Source of the DNA: Imperialibacter sp. EC-SDR9
Lineage (GTDB): Bacteria > Bacteroidota > Bacteroidia > Cytophagales > Cyclobacteriaceae
Length of the DNA: 64,000 nt
Reading direction: 5' to 3'
Assembly: GCF_902498805.1 (NCBI RefSeq)
Contig: NZ_LR701575.1
Location: 4,454-68,453 of the forward strand
Shown here in pieces: positions 42,591 to 50,835 of this stretch. A program made the translations under genes and the position numbers. Below the pieces are notes generated by a model. That model made no database searches and had not been told where the DNA came from. It saw nothing but the letters and a program-made list of their open reading frames with translations. The number at the start of each line of letters is the position of its first letter. Positions within the stretch are counted from its first letter, which is position 1.

Positions 42591-43360
42591 CTGGCCTTTT
42601 GATTTTGATACATCAGGTGCAGTCCCTTTAGCGTAAGGTGAGGATCAGTGTGGTCAAACACCTCCTTCAGCGGCTCCAGCACCAATGATAACCCACCAGT
42701 GGCAATCACCTTAAATGATTCAGCAGGCTCCTGCTCCTTGATTTTATTGATTACCTCTTTCACCAGCCCCACATAGCCCACAAGGATGCCTGCCTGAATA
42801 GCCTGAACGGTGTCCCTGCCAATAAACGTGGTTGGGTACTCAAGTGGAATAATCGGGAGCTGTGCCGTTTCCTGAAAAAGAGACTTCATAGCGGTCTTGA
42901 TCCCTGGAGCAATGTTCACCCCAAGTATTTCTCCTTTTGCTGAAACGACAGTGAATGACAAGGCGGTACCAAAGTCGACGACAATAGCCGCTGACTGGTG
43001 ATAGGTAAAGGCGGCGGTAGCATTGGCTACCAGGTCAGAACCTATCTCATAGGGGTTCTTTATTTTCAGGCTAAGGCCCTTGTAAATGGCCGGACCGGCA
43101 AGCAGCGGCTGCACAGAAAACAACCTTTCCACCACTTCCTCCATCACCGGTGTGAGGTTGGGAACAACACTGCTAATTATTATTCCGCTGATGTCGGAAT
43201 AGCTAAGTCCGTTTTCGAGAAACCAGGCCCTTATTCTCTTTTCATATTCAGAGGCTGGAAGATCACGTTGTGATGGGGTTCTGAAAACAAGCCGGGGTTC
43301 TTCCTCCGTAAACAAGCCAAAAACAACATCTGAATTACCTATGTCTACAACCAGTTCCAT
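42587..43360 (-). CDS. coaX: Type III pantothenate kinase
   Basis: 257 residues. ASKHA-fold motifs are present: VDIGNSDVVFGLF at the N-terminus, GIIISSVVPNLTPV, NPYEIGSDLVANATAAFTYH and IVVDFGTALSFTVV. It phosphorylates pantothenate, the first step of coenzyme A synthesis; type III enzymes are not feedback-inhibited by CoA and need a monovalent cation. Its start overlaps the stop of the oxidoreductase upstream by 1 nt, so the two are coupled. Confidence 0.96.
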   Translation of the reverse strand: MELVVDIGNSDVVFGLFTEEEPRLVFRTPSQRDLPASEYEKRIRAWFLENGLSYSDISGIIISSVVPNLTPVMEEVVERLFSVQPLLAGPAIYKGLSLKIKNPYEIGSDLVANATAAFTYHQSAAIVVDFGTALSFTVVSAKGEILGVNIAPGIKTAMKSLFQETAQLPIIPLEYPTTFIGRDTVQAIQAGILVGYVGLVKEVINKIKEQEPAESFKVIATGGLSLVLEPLKEVFDHTDPHLTLKGLHLMYQNQKAS

Positions 43361-44397
43361 TATGCTACCGTTATCACCACCTTGCCTGTTGTTTTTCCAC
43401 TTTGAAAAAGGACTATCGCTTCCTTCATTTCATCGAAACCAAAGGTATGACCAACCATTGGAGGACCAATCTCCAGCTTCTCCAGCTCAGCCAGTGAATA
43501 CTGCAAGATCTCCTTTTTCTCATACAGCCAGATCAAATTGAAGCCCATCACTGACTTGTTGTCGCTGATGAGCTTAAGTGGGTCTATTTTTGGCCTGCGC
43601 AAAAACTTCAATGCAAGCTTTACTGGATTTAGCTTGCTCCCCGTTTCAGCGAAATGCGCTGACCCATAGATAATCATTCTGCCCTGAGCGGCCATGGCAT
43701 TGTAGCTCATCTGGAGCACCTTCCCTCCTATGCATTCCAGCACCATATTGAACGGACGTTCTTTCGCTGTCGCTTCCAGTTTAGTTTCAAATGATTCGTC
43801 TCTCACCAGCACCTCATCATAACCTTCCTTCATAAGAAGATCCCTCTTGGCGGCCGACCCAATCGTTCCGACAGTGTGGGCATCCATTTTTTTTGCGATG
43901 CGGTTAGCCAGTATACCGACGCCCCCGGCTGCACTGTGAATCAAAATCTTATAGCCTTTTTGTATACTCCCCAAAGAAAACAAGGAATAGTAGGCCGTTA
44001 AAGCCTGCACCAGGTATGCTGCCCCTTCTTCGAACGACCAGCCTTTTGGAATTGGGCTGAGGTAGTCAGGAGATTGTACAATATGAGTAGTATATGCACC
44101 GAAGCGTGTCACTCCCATTACCCTGTCGCCTGTTTTGAATTTGGTCACGTTTTTACCCACTCGAAGTATTTCGCCTGAAAACTCAAGTCCGGGTATGAAA
44201 GTACCTTTAGGGGTGGCACTATAAATACCCAACATGGCGAAAATGTCGGCAAAGTTCAGGCCTATCGCTTTAACGGCAACCAACACACTGCTATCATCCG
44301 GCTCAGCTATCGTCGTTTCCACCTTTAGCAGCCTGTCCATGCTTCCGGCTTTGACCATTTGCCAGGCCTTTCCACCCGCCTCTTGTTGTTCGTTCAT
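43360..44397 (-). CDS. Zinc-type (MDR) quinone oxidoreductase-like protein, VAT-1 group
   Basis: 345 residues. GroES-like N-terminal domain (VKAIGLNFADIFAMLGIYSA, FIPGLEFSGEILRVGKNV, FKTGDRVMGV) and Rossmann domain (KILIHSAAGGVGILANRIAK, PFNMVLECIGGKVLQM). The structural and catalytic zinc ligands of alcohol dehydrogenases are missing, as in the NADPH-dependent quinone reductase/VAT-1 branch. Probably reduces quinones or enones; substrate unknown. Cotranscribed with coaX. Confidence 0.92.
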   Translation of the reverse strand: MNEQQEAGGKAWQMVKAGSMDRLLKVETTIAEPDDSSVLVAVKAIGLNFADIFAMLGIYSATPKGTFIPGLEFSGEILRVGKNVTKFKTGDRVMGVTRFGAYTTHIVQSPDYLSPIPKGWSFEEGAAYLVQALTAYYSLFSLGSIQKGYKILIHSAAGGVGILANRIAKKMDAHTVGTIGSAAKRDLLMKEGYDEVLVRDESFETKLEATAKERPFNMVLECIGGKVLQMSYNAMAAQGRMIIYGSAHFAETGSKLNPVKLALKFLRRPKIDPLKLISDNKSVMGFNLIWLYEKKEILQYSLAELEKLEIGPPMVGHTFGFDEMKEAIVLFQSGKTTGKVVITVA

Positions 44398-44527
44398 GGC
44401 TGCAAAATATGCCTAAATTTAAATTTTAAGCTACTTGTCGAAAAAATTATCGAAAATGCTTGACAAATAGTGGTGTAAACGATTTATAATTACATCAAAA
44501 TTCAAAAGCCCGTACTGTTTATTTCAA

Positions 44528-44884
44528 ATGGACAAAAAGAGAGTAATCAAAAGTTATGAGAAGCTGGATCAGGCAATGAAGGACCTGCTTCAAGAAGCCT
44601 ACCCTTCTGGGTTTACCGGCAATGTGATCAGGCTCACAAACGCACAAAATGAAACTTATTTTGCTGTACCTCTAGAAACTGAGGAAGCCAACTACCTAAT
44701 TAAGGTGCCCCTGGAATCGATGAAAAGTAAGGCTGCTGCCAATGACGACGACGACGATGATGGGTTCGATGCAGGAGGAGATGATGACGTGGATGAAGTT
44801 GCAGGGGCCGACGATGCGGACGATGCAGAAGACTCTTCCAGCGACCCTTCTTACAATCAGGGATTCGACGACGACATCGATTAA
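44528..44884 (+). CDS. Conserved small protein with acidic tail
   Basis: 118 residues. A basic start (MDKKRVIKSYEKLDQAMKDL) and a compact domain (FTGNVIRLTNAQNETYFAVP, NYLIKVPLE) are followed by a 45-residue tail that is mostly Asp, Glu, Ala and Ser (runs of six D at about 75-80). Similar short proteins beginning MDKKRVIKSYEKL occur widely in Bacteroidota; some are labelled 'DNA primase' in databases, apparently without basis. The acidic tail may mimic nucleic acid or bind basic proteins. Cytoplasmic. Confidence 0.82.
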   Translation: MDKKRVIKSYEKLDQAMKDLLQEAYPSGFTGNVIRLTNAQNETYFAVPLETEEANYLIKVPLESMKSKAAANDDDDDDGFDAGGDDDVDEVAGADDADDAEDSSSDPSYNQGFDDDID

Positions 44885-44903
44885 AAAATAATTATCTCCC
44901 ACA

Positions 44904-44937
44904 TTGCGATAAGTGAAATAACTTACCGATACATTTG
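44904..44937 (+). promoter_or_regulatory. Promoter of the small lipoprotein gene at 44959
   Basis: TTG at 44904-44906, 23-nt spacer, TACATTTG at 44930-44937, an exact TAnnTTTG box 21 nt before the ATG. Confidence 0.6.
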
Positions 44938-44958
44938 CGTCCTAAATCAAAACCTAAT

Positions 44959-45162
44959 ATGAAAAAGACGCTTATGTTGCTGGCTATGACCAGTTTCATT
45001 GCAATTAGTTCTTGTCAATCAACCAAAACGGAAACCGCTGAAGTTGCAGCAGACTCTACAACCCTTGAAACCTCTACAGTAATGATAGAGGAAATTTCAC
45101 CGGCCGATAGCACGCTGGCATCGGATTCAACCGAAATTGTTCAGACTGACTCTATCCAGTAA
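44959..45162 (+). CDS. Small Ser/Thr-rich lipoprotein
   Basis: 67 residues from the ATG at 44959. The ATG at 44935 overlaps the promoter box and adds eight residues before the signal. Signal MKKTLMLLAMTSFIAISSC, then a low-complexity Thr/Ser/Glu/Asp/Ala tail (STKTETAEVAADSTTLETST) with no cysteines beyond the lipidated one. Probably an abundant unstructured envelope lipoprotein. It has its own promoter and a strong terminator, so it is expressed alone. Confidence 0.75.
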   Translation: MKKTLMLLAMTSFIAISSCQSTKTETAEVAADSTTLETSTVMIEEISPADSTLASDSTEIVQTDSIQ

Positions 45163-45166
45163 TAAG

Positions 45167-45189
45167 AAAGGCCCTTTACGGGCCTTTTT
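45167..45189 (+). terminator. Terminator of the small lipoprotein gene
   Basis: AAAGGCCC, loop TTTAC, GGGCCTTTTT: an 8-bp stem with a T run, 4 nt after the stop codon. Confidence 0.88.
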
Positions 45190-45210
45190 ACTTATATATT
45201 ATCAGCCTTA

Positions 45211-45909
45211 CTAGCTTGCTCTCCTTCCCCTAAACTGATAGTAGAATAAAACCATTTCAACAGCCTTTCTGATCGCTGTGTTGACAGGGTAAAACTTGCT
45301 CCCCAATTCCCAGTCTATCCCCATCAGCTGTGACTGATAGTCCGACATCATTGGCACGGCCATGGTTCCGGCGCTAATCGCTCCCACCGTTGTTTGGTAT
45401 TGCACTGGCTGATCTGCTTTGATCAATTGGCAGGTGACCAGGGTCTTTTGCCCATTTTTATCCCGGGAAGCGGCATAGCCAAACAGTCGGCAAATGAGGC
45501 CTCTGTACTTATAGTTACCGCAAAAGCCTGACCCAGCACCAACTACCAATGGGTTAAACAAATGACAAATTGTCGATTCGCTTTCTTCATCCATTTTGGC
45601 GAGCATCTCCTCTGCTTTGTCGGTTTTGTAGAGGTGATAGGCCAACGGGAGAAATTCAAGAATTGTGGCTGAAAGGTCTGACTTGGTACAGCACTTTCCG
45701 CAGCCAGTAAGGCATTTTAATGATGATTGTGCCTGGAAGGTGCTAATCTCTTTTTGCAGGCCGTCGAAAACCCTTTCAACAGCGGCAACTTTCTTATATA
45801 TTGACAAATAATAGCTATAGGGACGTAAAGCTACGCATTGAATCAATCGGTTGTGCGCAATGCGAAAAATAAAGTGTAAGCAAAAAATTAGATACCCAAC
45901 GCTGTTCAA
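45211..45909 (-). CDS. YkgJ-family cysteine-cluster protein
   Basis: 232 residues from the first ATG. The YkgJ/CxxCxxCC zinc- or iron-binding pattern is present (LTGCGKCC, then Cys in TICHLF, GFCGNY and LICRLFGYAA). The first 34 residues look unlike the family and lie in AT-rich DNA only 21 nt from the divergent ankyrin gene. A TTG start at 45805-45807 (giving MSIYKKVAAVERVFDGLQ) is at least as likely and would leave room for two promoters. Biochemical role unknown; some relatives are linked to flagellin lysine methylation or oxidoreductase clusters. Confidence 0.82.
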   Translation of the reverse strand: MNSVGYLIFCLHFIFRIAHNRLIQCVALRPYSYYLSIYKKVAAVERVFDGLQKEISTFQAQSSLKCLTGCGKCCTKSDLSATILEFLPLAYHLYKTDKAEEMLAKMDEESESTICHLFNPLVVGAGSGFCGNYKYRGLICRLFGYAASRDKNGQKTLVTCQLIKADQPVQYQTTVGAISAGTMAVPMMSDYQSQLMGIDWELGSKFYPVNTAIRKAVEMVLFYYQFRGRRAS

Positions 45910-45930
45910 TTACCTCTCAAACTTCAGGCC

Positions 45931-46587
45931 ATGCCGCTCGATCAAATTCAAAACCTTGTTTCTTCCGGAGCTAATGAACAGTTAGCTGTTGCGCTAAAGG
46001 AAAGCCCGGAAAAAGCCCACCTCGTCACTTCCATGGGCGTATCGTTGATCACGTTTGCAGCCTACTACAGAAACCTGGAAGCCGTAAGAACAATAAGGTC
46101 GTATCTCGGCAATGTCACAATTCATGAAGCCTGCTGCATTGGAGAATTAGAGACCGTAAAAGAACATCTTGATAAAACACCAGTAGCACTAAACTCCTTT
46201 TCCGCTGATGGATTTACGCCGCTTGGGCTTGCCTGTTTCTTTGGGCACGTAAACCTGGCCGCTTACTTGATAGAAACTGGCGCTGATGTGAACATTGCTG
46301 CCAACAACGACTTTCGGGTGGCGCCCATTCACTCGGCCTGCGCCATTTCGAGTGTGCCCATTGTAAATCTGCTGATAGCGGCGGGCGCAAACGTAAACCT
46401 GCCTCAGCAAAAAGGTATTTGCCCCATCCATTCAGCCTGCCACAACGGAAGTTTAGAGATTGTCAGAATACTTGTAGCTGCGGGAGCTGACCCTACAATC
46501 GCAGATGAGGGTGGGAAAACACCAACCGATTATGCGCTGGAGAAAAACTATGATGAATTGGTAGCCTACCTGAAAACGTTGCCTTAG
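45931..46587 (+). CDS. Ankyrin-repeat protein
   Basis: 218 residues, no signal peptide. Five to six ankyrin repeats: VSLITFAAYYRNLEAVRTI, HEACCIGELETVKEHLDK, DGFTPLGLACFFGHVNLAAY, FRVAPIHSACAISSVPIVNL, KGICPIHSACHNGSLEIVRI, then GGKTPTDYALEKNYDELVAY. A cytoplasmic protein-binding module without enzyme domain. Its stop codon overlaps that of the convergent N-formylglutamate amidohydrolase gene. Confidence 0.93.
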   Translation: MPLDQIQNLVSSGANEQLAVALKESPEKAHLVTSMGVSLITFAAYYRNLEAVRTIRSYLGNVTIHEACCIGELETVKEHLDKTPVALNSFSADGFTPLGLACFFGHVNLAAYLIETGADVNIAANNDFRVAPIHSACAISSVPIVNLLIAAGANVNLPQQKGICPIHSACHNGSLEIVRILVAAGADPTIADEGGKTPTDYALEKNYDELVAYLKTLP

Positions 46588-47306
46588 TGCGTTTTATCAA
46601 ACACCTTTATCTGCGCCCCATAGCTTGTTAGGATCAGGTCGAGAATATCTTGAGGCCACTGATGGCCATTGCCAATGTAGAATTTCTGGTTGACCTCCAA
46701 TTCTATACCAGCATACGACGAGTCATCAAATTCCTTTCTCAAGAATGTAGTAAACCCGTCGGACTTGCCCAGATAGGGCTCATTAAACTTCACCGTAAAA
46801 TTGCTATTGAGTGCCTTCATTTCGCTCTTCCAACCAGTGCAAAATCCTTTCTCAGGCTTCTTTTTTGGATCGAAAAGTAGCCCGACGTCAACCTTTCTTT
46901 CCTTCCCTTCAAATATTGGTGTAAAAGTATGCACCGAGACATGAACTACCTTGTGTCCTTTGCTTACCCATTTGTGTATTTTGGCATAAACGGTGTTGCG
47001 GTAAGGAGTATAGTATTTTGCTACGATATGCCTGCGAACTATTTTCTGCAGAGGCTTTGTATACTCAGAAAACAGCGATTTGTGATTGGGCGACCTGTTG
47101 AGTTCCACGAGCAATCTGGAGGTGGTTGAAAAATAACTACTGTCAGCTTTTATCGTTTTCAACCGCTCAAACAACGCCAAAGCGCCTATGTCGAGGCCCC
47201 TGTGGGTTTTTAATACCTCCGGCTCTTTGTTGAACAGGTATTCATACTCTTCAGGGACTTCATTGCCCCCATGCTCACAAGTCAATATGAATTTTACCTT
47301 ACTCAT
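46584..47306 (-). CDS. N-formylglutamate amidohydrolase-family protein
   Basis: 240 residues. FGase (PF05013) motifs: TCEHGGNEVPEEYEYLF, THRGLDIGALALFERL, SRLLVELNRSPNH, HVSVHTFTPIF and YAGIELEVNQKF. The classical enzyme removes formate from N-formyl-glutamate in histidine breakdown. No hut genes are nearby. The gene is the last of an operon with a GCS2-type ligase (4-nt overlap), an ATP-grasp ligase and a C39-like peptidase, so it more likely cleaves or trims an acylated or amidated amino-acid product of that pathway. Substrate inferred. Confidence 0.9.
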   Translation of the reverse strand: MSKVKFILTCEHGGNEVPEEYEYLFNKEPEVLKTHRGLDIGALALFERLKTIKADSSYFSTTSRLLVELNRSPNHKSLFSEYTKPLQKIVRRHIVAKYYTPYRNTVYAKIHKWVSKGHKVVHVSVHTFTPIFEGKERKVDVGLLFDPKKKPEKGFCTGWKSEMKALNSNFTVKFNEPYLGKSDGFTTFLRKEFDDSSYAGIELEVNQKFYIGNGHQWPQDILDLILTSYGAQIKVFDKTH

Positions 47307-48544
47307 CCTTTGGCCGACGGCAAAAACATTGTGTTGTTTTCAAGGCAGCTTGCCAGCTTTTTGTAAAGACCTAGCAAGGCTTCATGGTCAAAGCCGCCTC
47401 CAAGGTGCTTGGCAATTCGCTCCGACAGGTTTCCTTCTCCCAGGATGGTTCTTACTATAGTATTCGATTGAGCCTTGTCTGCGATATCGATCAAATGCTC
47501 CCAACATTTCGCAGCAGTGACGGCTTTTTGTCCCATCCCGAAAAGCTTCAGGTATTCTCGGTTGGTAATGAAATAGTTACTACCGTCTTTCACAACACCC
47601 AGAAAAATAGCCGCCAAATCGTCTTCATGCCAACTCTTTTGTTCTTCGAAGCTACATAGCGTTTCGTTTACGAGTTCTTTTAGCAGGGCCACAATGATTT
47701 GCAACACGGCTATGTCTGCTGTCGGGCATTCCTGAATGTCTATAATTCGGATTTCAATGGCGCCACGGTCGAACCTGGCGATTGCCCCTCTTGAATTCAG
47801 AAAATGTTGATCCAAAATGCCATCAGTATCGTAGCTGTTGATATCTCCTCTGATTCGCTGAAAGATTTGCTTATCGTATTCTGCCTGAGTAAACAATTGC
47901 TCCGGCACCACTTTGCCAGCAATAGATGGTACTTTCTCCTGATTGTGCCGGTAGGTCTCTAGTCTCGCATCGGTGAAACCAGTCAGTCGTCCGTCCAATA
48001 TGGGAGAAGACGCTGTCAATGCCGGAATAATGGGCAGCAAAATCCTTATGGCTGCATGTAGCCTGGCAAACTCATCATCACCCTGAAAAGGCAGGTTGAT
48101 ATGGGTACTTTGCAAGTTACTCCATCCGTGGCCACGGCAGTCGAAGATGCGATTGTACAGCTCATAGATATCGTTGTTCTCGTGCGGCCAGATAACCGTT
48201 TCTTTGAACGGATCCATCCAGGGATGAGCTCCTCCCGGAAGCAGCATGGCATCGAAAGGTGCCAAAAGCCTGTTGATTTCCTGAATGTTTTCGTGAAATG
48301 GCTTGTCGAGGCCGTTGAGTGTGGCTGCCGGCCCGTTAGTCTTTATCTCTATTACGTGAGACACCAATTCGTTGGACCAGGCAATGGGCCCCCGATATAC
48401 GTCTGCAACAAACTCCCCGGTCACTTCCTTGAAAAGCTTGTCAGCTATTGGCCGGACATCCAACTCCTTTCTGGAAACGATCATATACTCCATTTCCACA
48501 CCAAACCCTTCGAACAAGTGCAAGTTTTGCTTCTGCTCTGCCAT
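47303..48544 (-). CDS. GCS2-type glutamate-cysteine-ligase-like carboxylate-amine ligase
   Basis: 413 residues. GCS2 (PF04107) fold features: the N-terminal FGVEMEYMIVS metal/ATP motif, GGAHPWMDP, SNLQSTHINLPF, FTDARLETY, and the later GAIEIRIIDIQECPTADIAV. These enzymes join an amino acid to the carboxylate of another (gamma-glutamyl type) using ATP. The presence of an ATP-grasp ligase and a peptidase in the same operon points to a small peptide other than plain gamma-glutamylcysteine. Starts 4 nt after the ATP-grasp gene's stop. Confidence 0.9.
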   Translation of the reverse strand: MAEQKQNLHLFEGFGVEMEYMIVSRKELDVRPIADKLFKEVTGEFVADVYRGPIAWSNELVSHVIEIKTNGPAATLNGLDKPFHENIQEINRLLAPFDAMLLPGGAHPWMDPFKETVIWPHENNDIYELYNRIFDCRGHGWSNLQSTHINLPFQGDDEFARLHAAIRILLPIIPALTASSPILDGRLTGFTDARLETYRHNQEKVPSIAGKVVPEQLFTQAEYDKQIFQRIRGDINSYDTDGILDQHFLNSRGAIARFDRGAIEIRIIDIQECPTADIAVLQIIVALLKELVNETLCSFEEQKSWHEDDLAAIFLGVVKDGSNYFITNREYLKLFGMGQKAVTAAKCWEHLIDIADKAQSNTIVRTILGEGNLSERIAKHLGGGFDHEALLGLYKKLASCLENNTMFLPSAKG

Positions 48545-48548
48545 AGAC

Positions 48549-50009
48549 TTAGAGGGTTTTCTTTTGCTCTATTCTGCGTAACAGGGAGCCAAGCACCTTC
48601 CTGTAAAGCTCATCCTTCAGGCAATAGTCTTCTATGCCATGATCGAGGCTGGGGTTGTCATTTACTTCGATAATGTAGACGCTGTTGCCTTTCTGCTTGA
48701 TATCTACTCCATACAACCCACTACCAATCAGGTTAGCGGCCTTCAGCGAGGTTTCCAACACGATTTCCGGCACCTTTTCTACAGGCATTGTCTCAGCATT
48801 GCCAAACTGGTCATCAGTCTTCGATTTCGTCCAATTATAAATCTGCCAATGATCTTTGGCCATGTAGTACTTGCAAGCATAAAGCGGCTTGTTATCCAAA
48901 ATGCCGATACGCCAGTCATAGTCGGTGGGCAGAAACTCTTGTGCGATAACCAGGTCCGAATCACTGAGCATTTTGTCCAGAATCTGGTCCAGGCTTTTTC
49001 GGTCAACTGCCTTCATGACTCCCACGGAAAAGGCGCTGTCTGGCTGCTTGAGTACAATAGGAAAGCCCAGCATAGCCTCGAGATCATTCCGGTTGTCTTT
49101 GTGAACGATGACCGTCTTAGGTGTAGAAATTTTAGCCTTGCCCAATGTTTCTGCTAAAAACACCTTGTTGGTGCATCGCATAATCGAAATGGGGTCGTCT
49201 ATCACCGGAATTCCATCTGCAAATGCTCGCCTGGCAAAGCGATAAGTGTGGTGATTGACGGCGGTAGTCTCCCTGATAAACAACGCATCGTATTCAGACA
49301 CTCTGCTATAATCCTCTTTGGTAATTAGGTCAGCATAAAAACCCAACTCCTCCCCTATGTCGATAAATTTTTGGATAGCCTTTTTGTCAGAAGGTGGTGC
49401 CTTTTCATTGGGGTTGACCAAAATAGCGAGGTCGTAAATCGTTTTGGAAATGCGCTTGCCGTCGTAGCGCTTTTTCTTAAAGTACTCGTTGGCAGACTCC
49501 TCAAGAAATGGCTTATGACTTTCTGGTATTTCTTTTACCGAAATGGGGCTTATGCCCTGTAGCACCCATTTTTTCTGAAATTGGAATTGCGCCCTGAGAA
49601 TCGGTGCCTGGAACAGGTTGTACAGTGCCTTACTCAGTGTGTCGTATTGAGGGCTGAGGTTTTTTCCAAAGTAAATACTTAGGGCAAACTGATTGGATTT
49701 GATCTTAGAAAGGCTCTTTTGGATCAGTTCATCAATTTCGTCGGTAATCACCCTCACGATGGTGCTTGATTTCAAATCCTGAATCGTTGTCACACTGGGG
49801 ATTACTTTCTGCCCTCTGGCTTCAGCCAGCAACGACACGTAGTATCCCGCCGACTGGTACCAGTAGTTCCTGGCCAGATTAAAAATTCTAACGTTCTTTA
49901 TGTCAGCGTATTGAGGGTTGGTAAGGTAAGATCTAACTGCCACCACCTCCACTCCTTCAATGTTGAGCTGCCAGTCTTTAGGGTTGTTGATAACAACAAT
50001 TTTTCTCAT
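48549..50009 (-). CDS. RLAN-domain RimK-like ATP-grasp ligase
   Basis: 486 residues. N-terminal RLAN domain (about 1-150: VVINNPKDWQLNIEGVEVVA, RNYWYQSAGYYVSLLAEARG). The middle has DLAILVNPNEKAPPSDKKAI and YDALFIRETTAVNHHTYRFA. The ATP-grasp domain (about 275-480) has CTNKVFLAETLGKAKISTP, FPIVLKQPDSAFSVGVMKAV, VIAQEFLPTDYDWRIGIL and the Mg-binding IIEVNDNPSLDHGIED. Such ligases form amide bonds between an acylphosphate and an amino group. It overlaps the C39-like peptidase by 4 nt and is followed by GCS2 and FGase genes, a likely amidoligase pathway. The product is unknown. Confidence 0.93.
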   Translation of the reverse strand: MRKIVVINNPKDWQLNIEGVEVVAVRSYLTNPQYADIKNVRIFNLARNYWYQSAGYYVSLLAEARGQKVIPSVTTIQDLKSSTIVRVITDEIDELIQKSLSKIKSNQFALSIYFGKNLSPQYDTLSKALYNLFQAPILRAQFQFQKKWVLQGISPISVKEIPESHKPFLEESANEYFKKKRYDGKRISKTIYDLAILVNPNEKAPPSDKKAIQKFIDIGEELGFYADLITKEDYSRVSEYDALFIRETTAVNHHTYRFARRAFADGIPVIDDPISIMRCTNKVFLAETLGKAKISTPKTVIVHKDNRNDLEAMLGFPIVLKQPDSAFSVGVMKAVDRKSLDQILDKMLSDSDLVIAQEFLPTDYDWRIGILDNKPLYACKYYMAKDHWQIYNWTKSKTDDQFGNAETMPVEKVPEIVLETSLKAANLIGSGLYGVDIKQKGNSVYIIEVNDNPSLDHGIEDYCLKDELYRKVLGSLLRRIEQKKTL

Positions 50010-50725
50010 TCTTTATCTGTCGGTTCTAAAATCAACAAGTTAGCATCATAGGTCACAATACCCAACAAAATGGAGTTGATAAGCCTGTGCACGTCGACTT
50101 TATATTCGTTCTCTCCCGAAAGTGGGTTTTCCTGATATGGATCGGACACTGAAACAATTCCGTGTTCGTCTATGGCCGTAAGAACTACGAAGTGCCCCAT
50201 TGGATATCCTTTCAGGTCGTCATAAACCGAGCGACCGTCATTGTCAGCATACTCCCTTTTGCAGTCGTACAGGTACGTTGCACTTAGGCCGGTGAGGATG
50301 GGGCGTCGCCGGTCGAGGTACTTTCTAATAAGGTCCACCGTCAAATCCTCAAAAGCGATTTCTCCGCCTCTGGTCAGAAACTCAATATAAGAGTGGGTGG
50401 CATTTTCAAATTTCTTACCTCTTTTATACTTGAGCTGGGCTTTTAGTTTCTCAATCAGTTCATCGTGCGTCAGCGTGGACCAGACAGGGTCAAAAACATT
50501 GAGGTTATAAGAATGCATTTTCGCCTTGTATCCCCTTTTCAGCGCATGAATACCTAATAGGTTCCCCAAGGTACCACCCTCTTCCAAAAATGTAACCTCG
50601 TCAATTACCTGCTGCAGATTAATAAAGTCATGGTAATAGTTGTAAACCGCATGCAGACTGGTTGGGCCGCAGGTTTCGTCATCGGGCTGATTTAGTATTT
50701 TGAAGTAGGAGATTTTTGAGTGCAT
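50006..50725 (-). CDS. C39-like cysteine peptidase
   Basis: 239 residues, no signal peptide. Papain-like peptidase_C39_2 fold: catalytic Cys19 in DDETCGPTSLHAVYNYY, His178 in MGHFVVLTAIDEHG and Asp195 in SVSDPYQENP. Insertion of the region 60-140 is larger than in bacteriocin-leader peptidases. First gene of the amidoligase operon and translationally coupled to the ATP-grasp ligase. It might mature a peptide substrate or hydrolyse the ligated product; alternatively it may act as a transpeptidase. Inference. Confidence 0.88.
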   Translation of the reverse strand: MHSKISYFKILNQPDDETCGPTSLHAVYNYYHDFINLQQVIDEVTFLEEGGTLGNLLGIHALKRGYKAKMHSYNLNVFDPVWSTLTHDELIEKLKAQLKYKRGKKFENATHSYIEFLTRGGEIAFEDLTVDLIRKYLDRRRPILTGLSATYLYDCKREYADNDGRSVYDDLKGYPMGHFVVLTAIDEHGIVSVSDPYQENPLSGENEYKVDVHRLINSILLGIVTYDANLLILEPTDKE

Positions 50726-50808
50726 ACGTTCCTGGGTTCACACATCAAAGATTACTTAAACAAGTCAGATTTTAATGTGAACAAACGCTAATTATTTTAT
50801 TGAAAGGG

Positions 50809-50816
50809 TAACTTTG
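50809..50816 (+). promoter_or_regulatory. Candidate -7 box of mgsA
   Basis: TAACTTTG, an exact TAnnTTTG match, 20 nt before the mgsA ATG, in the 110-nt divergent region shared with the amidoligase operon. No TTTG at -33. Confidence 0.5.
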
Positions 50817-50835
50817 CCCCCAACACAAAGAACTT

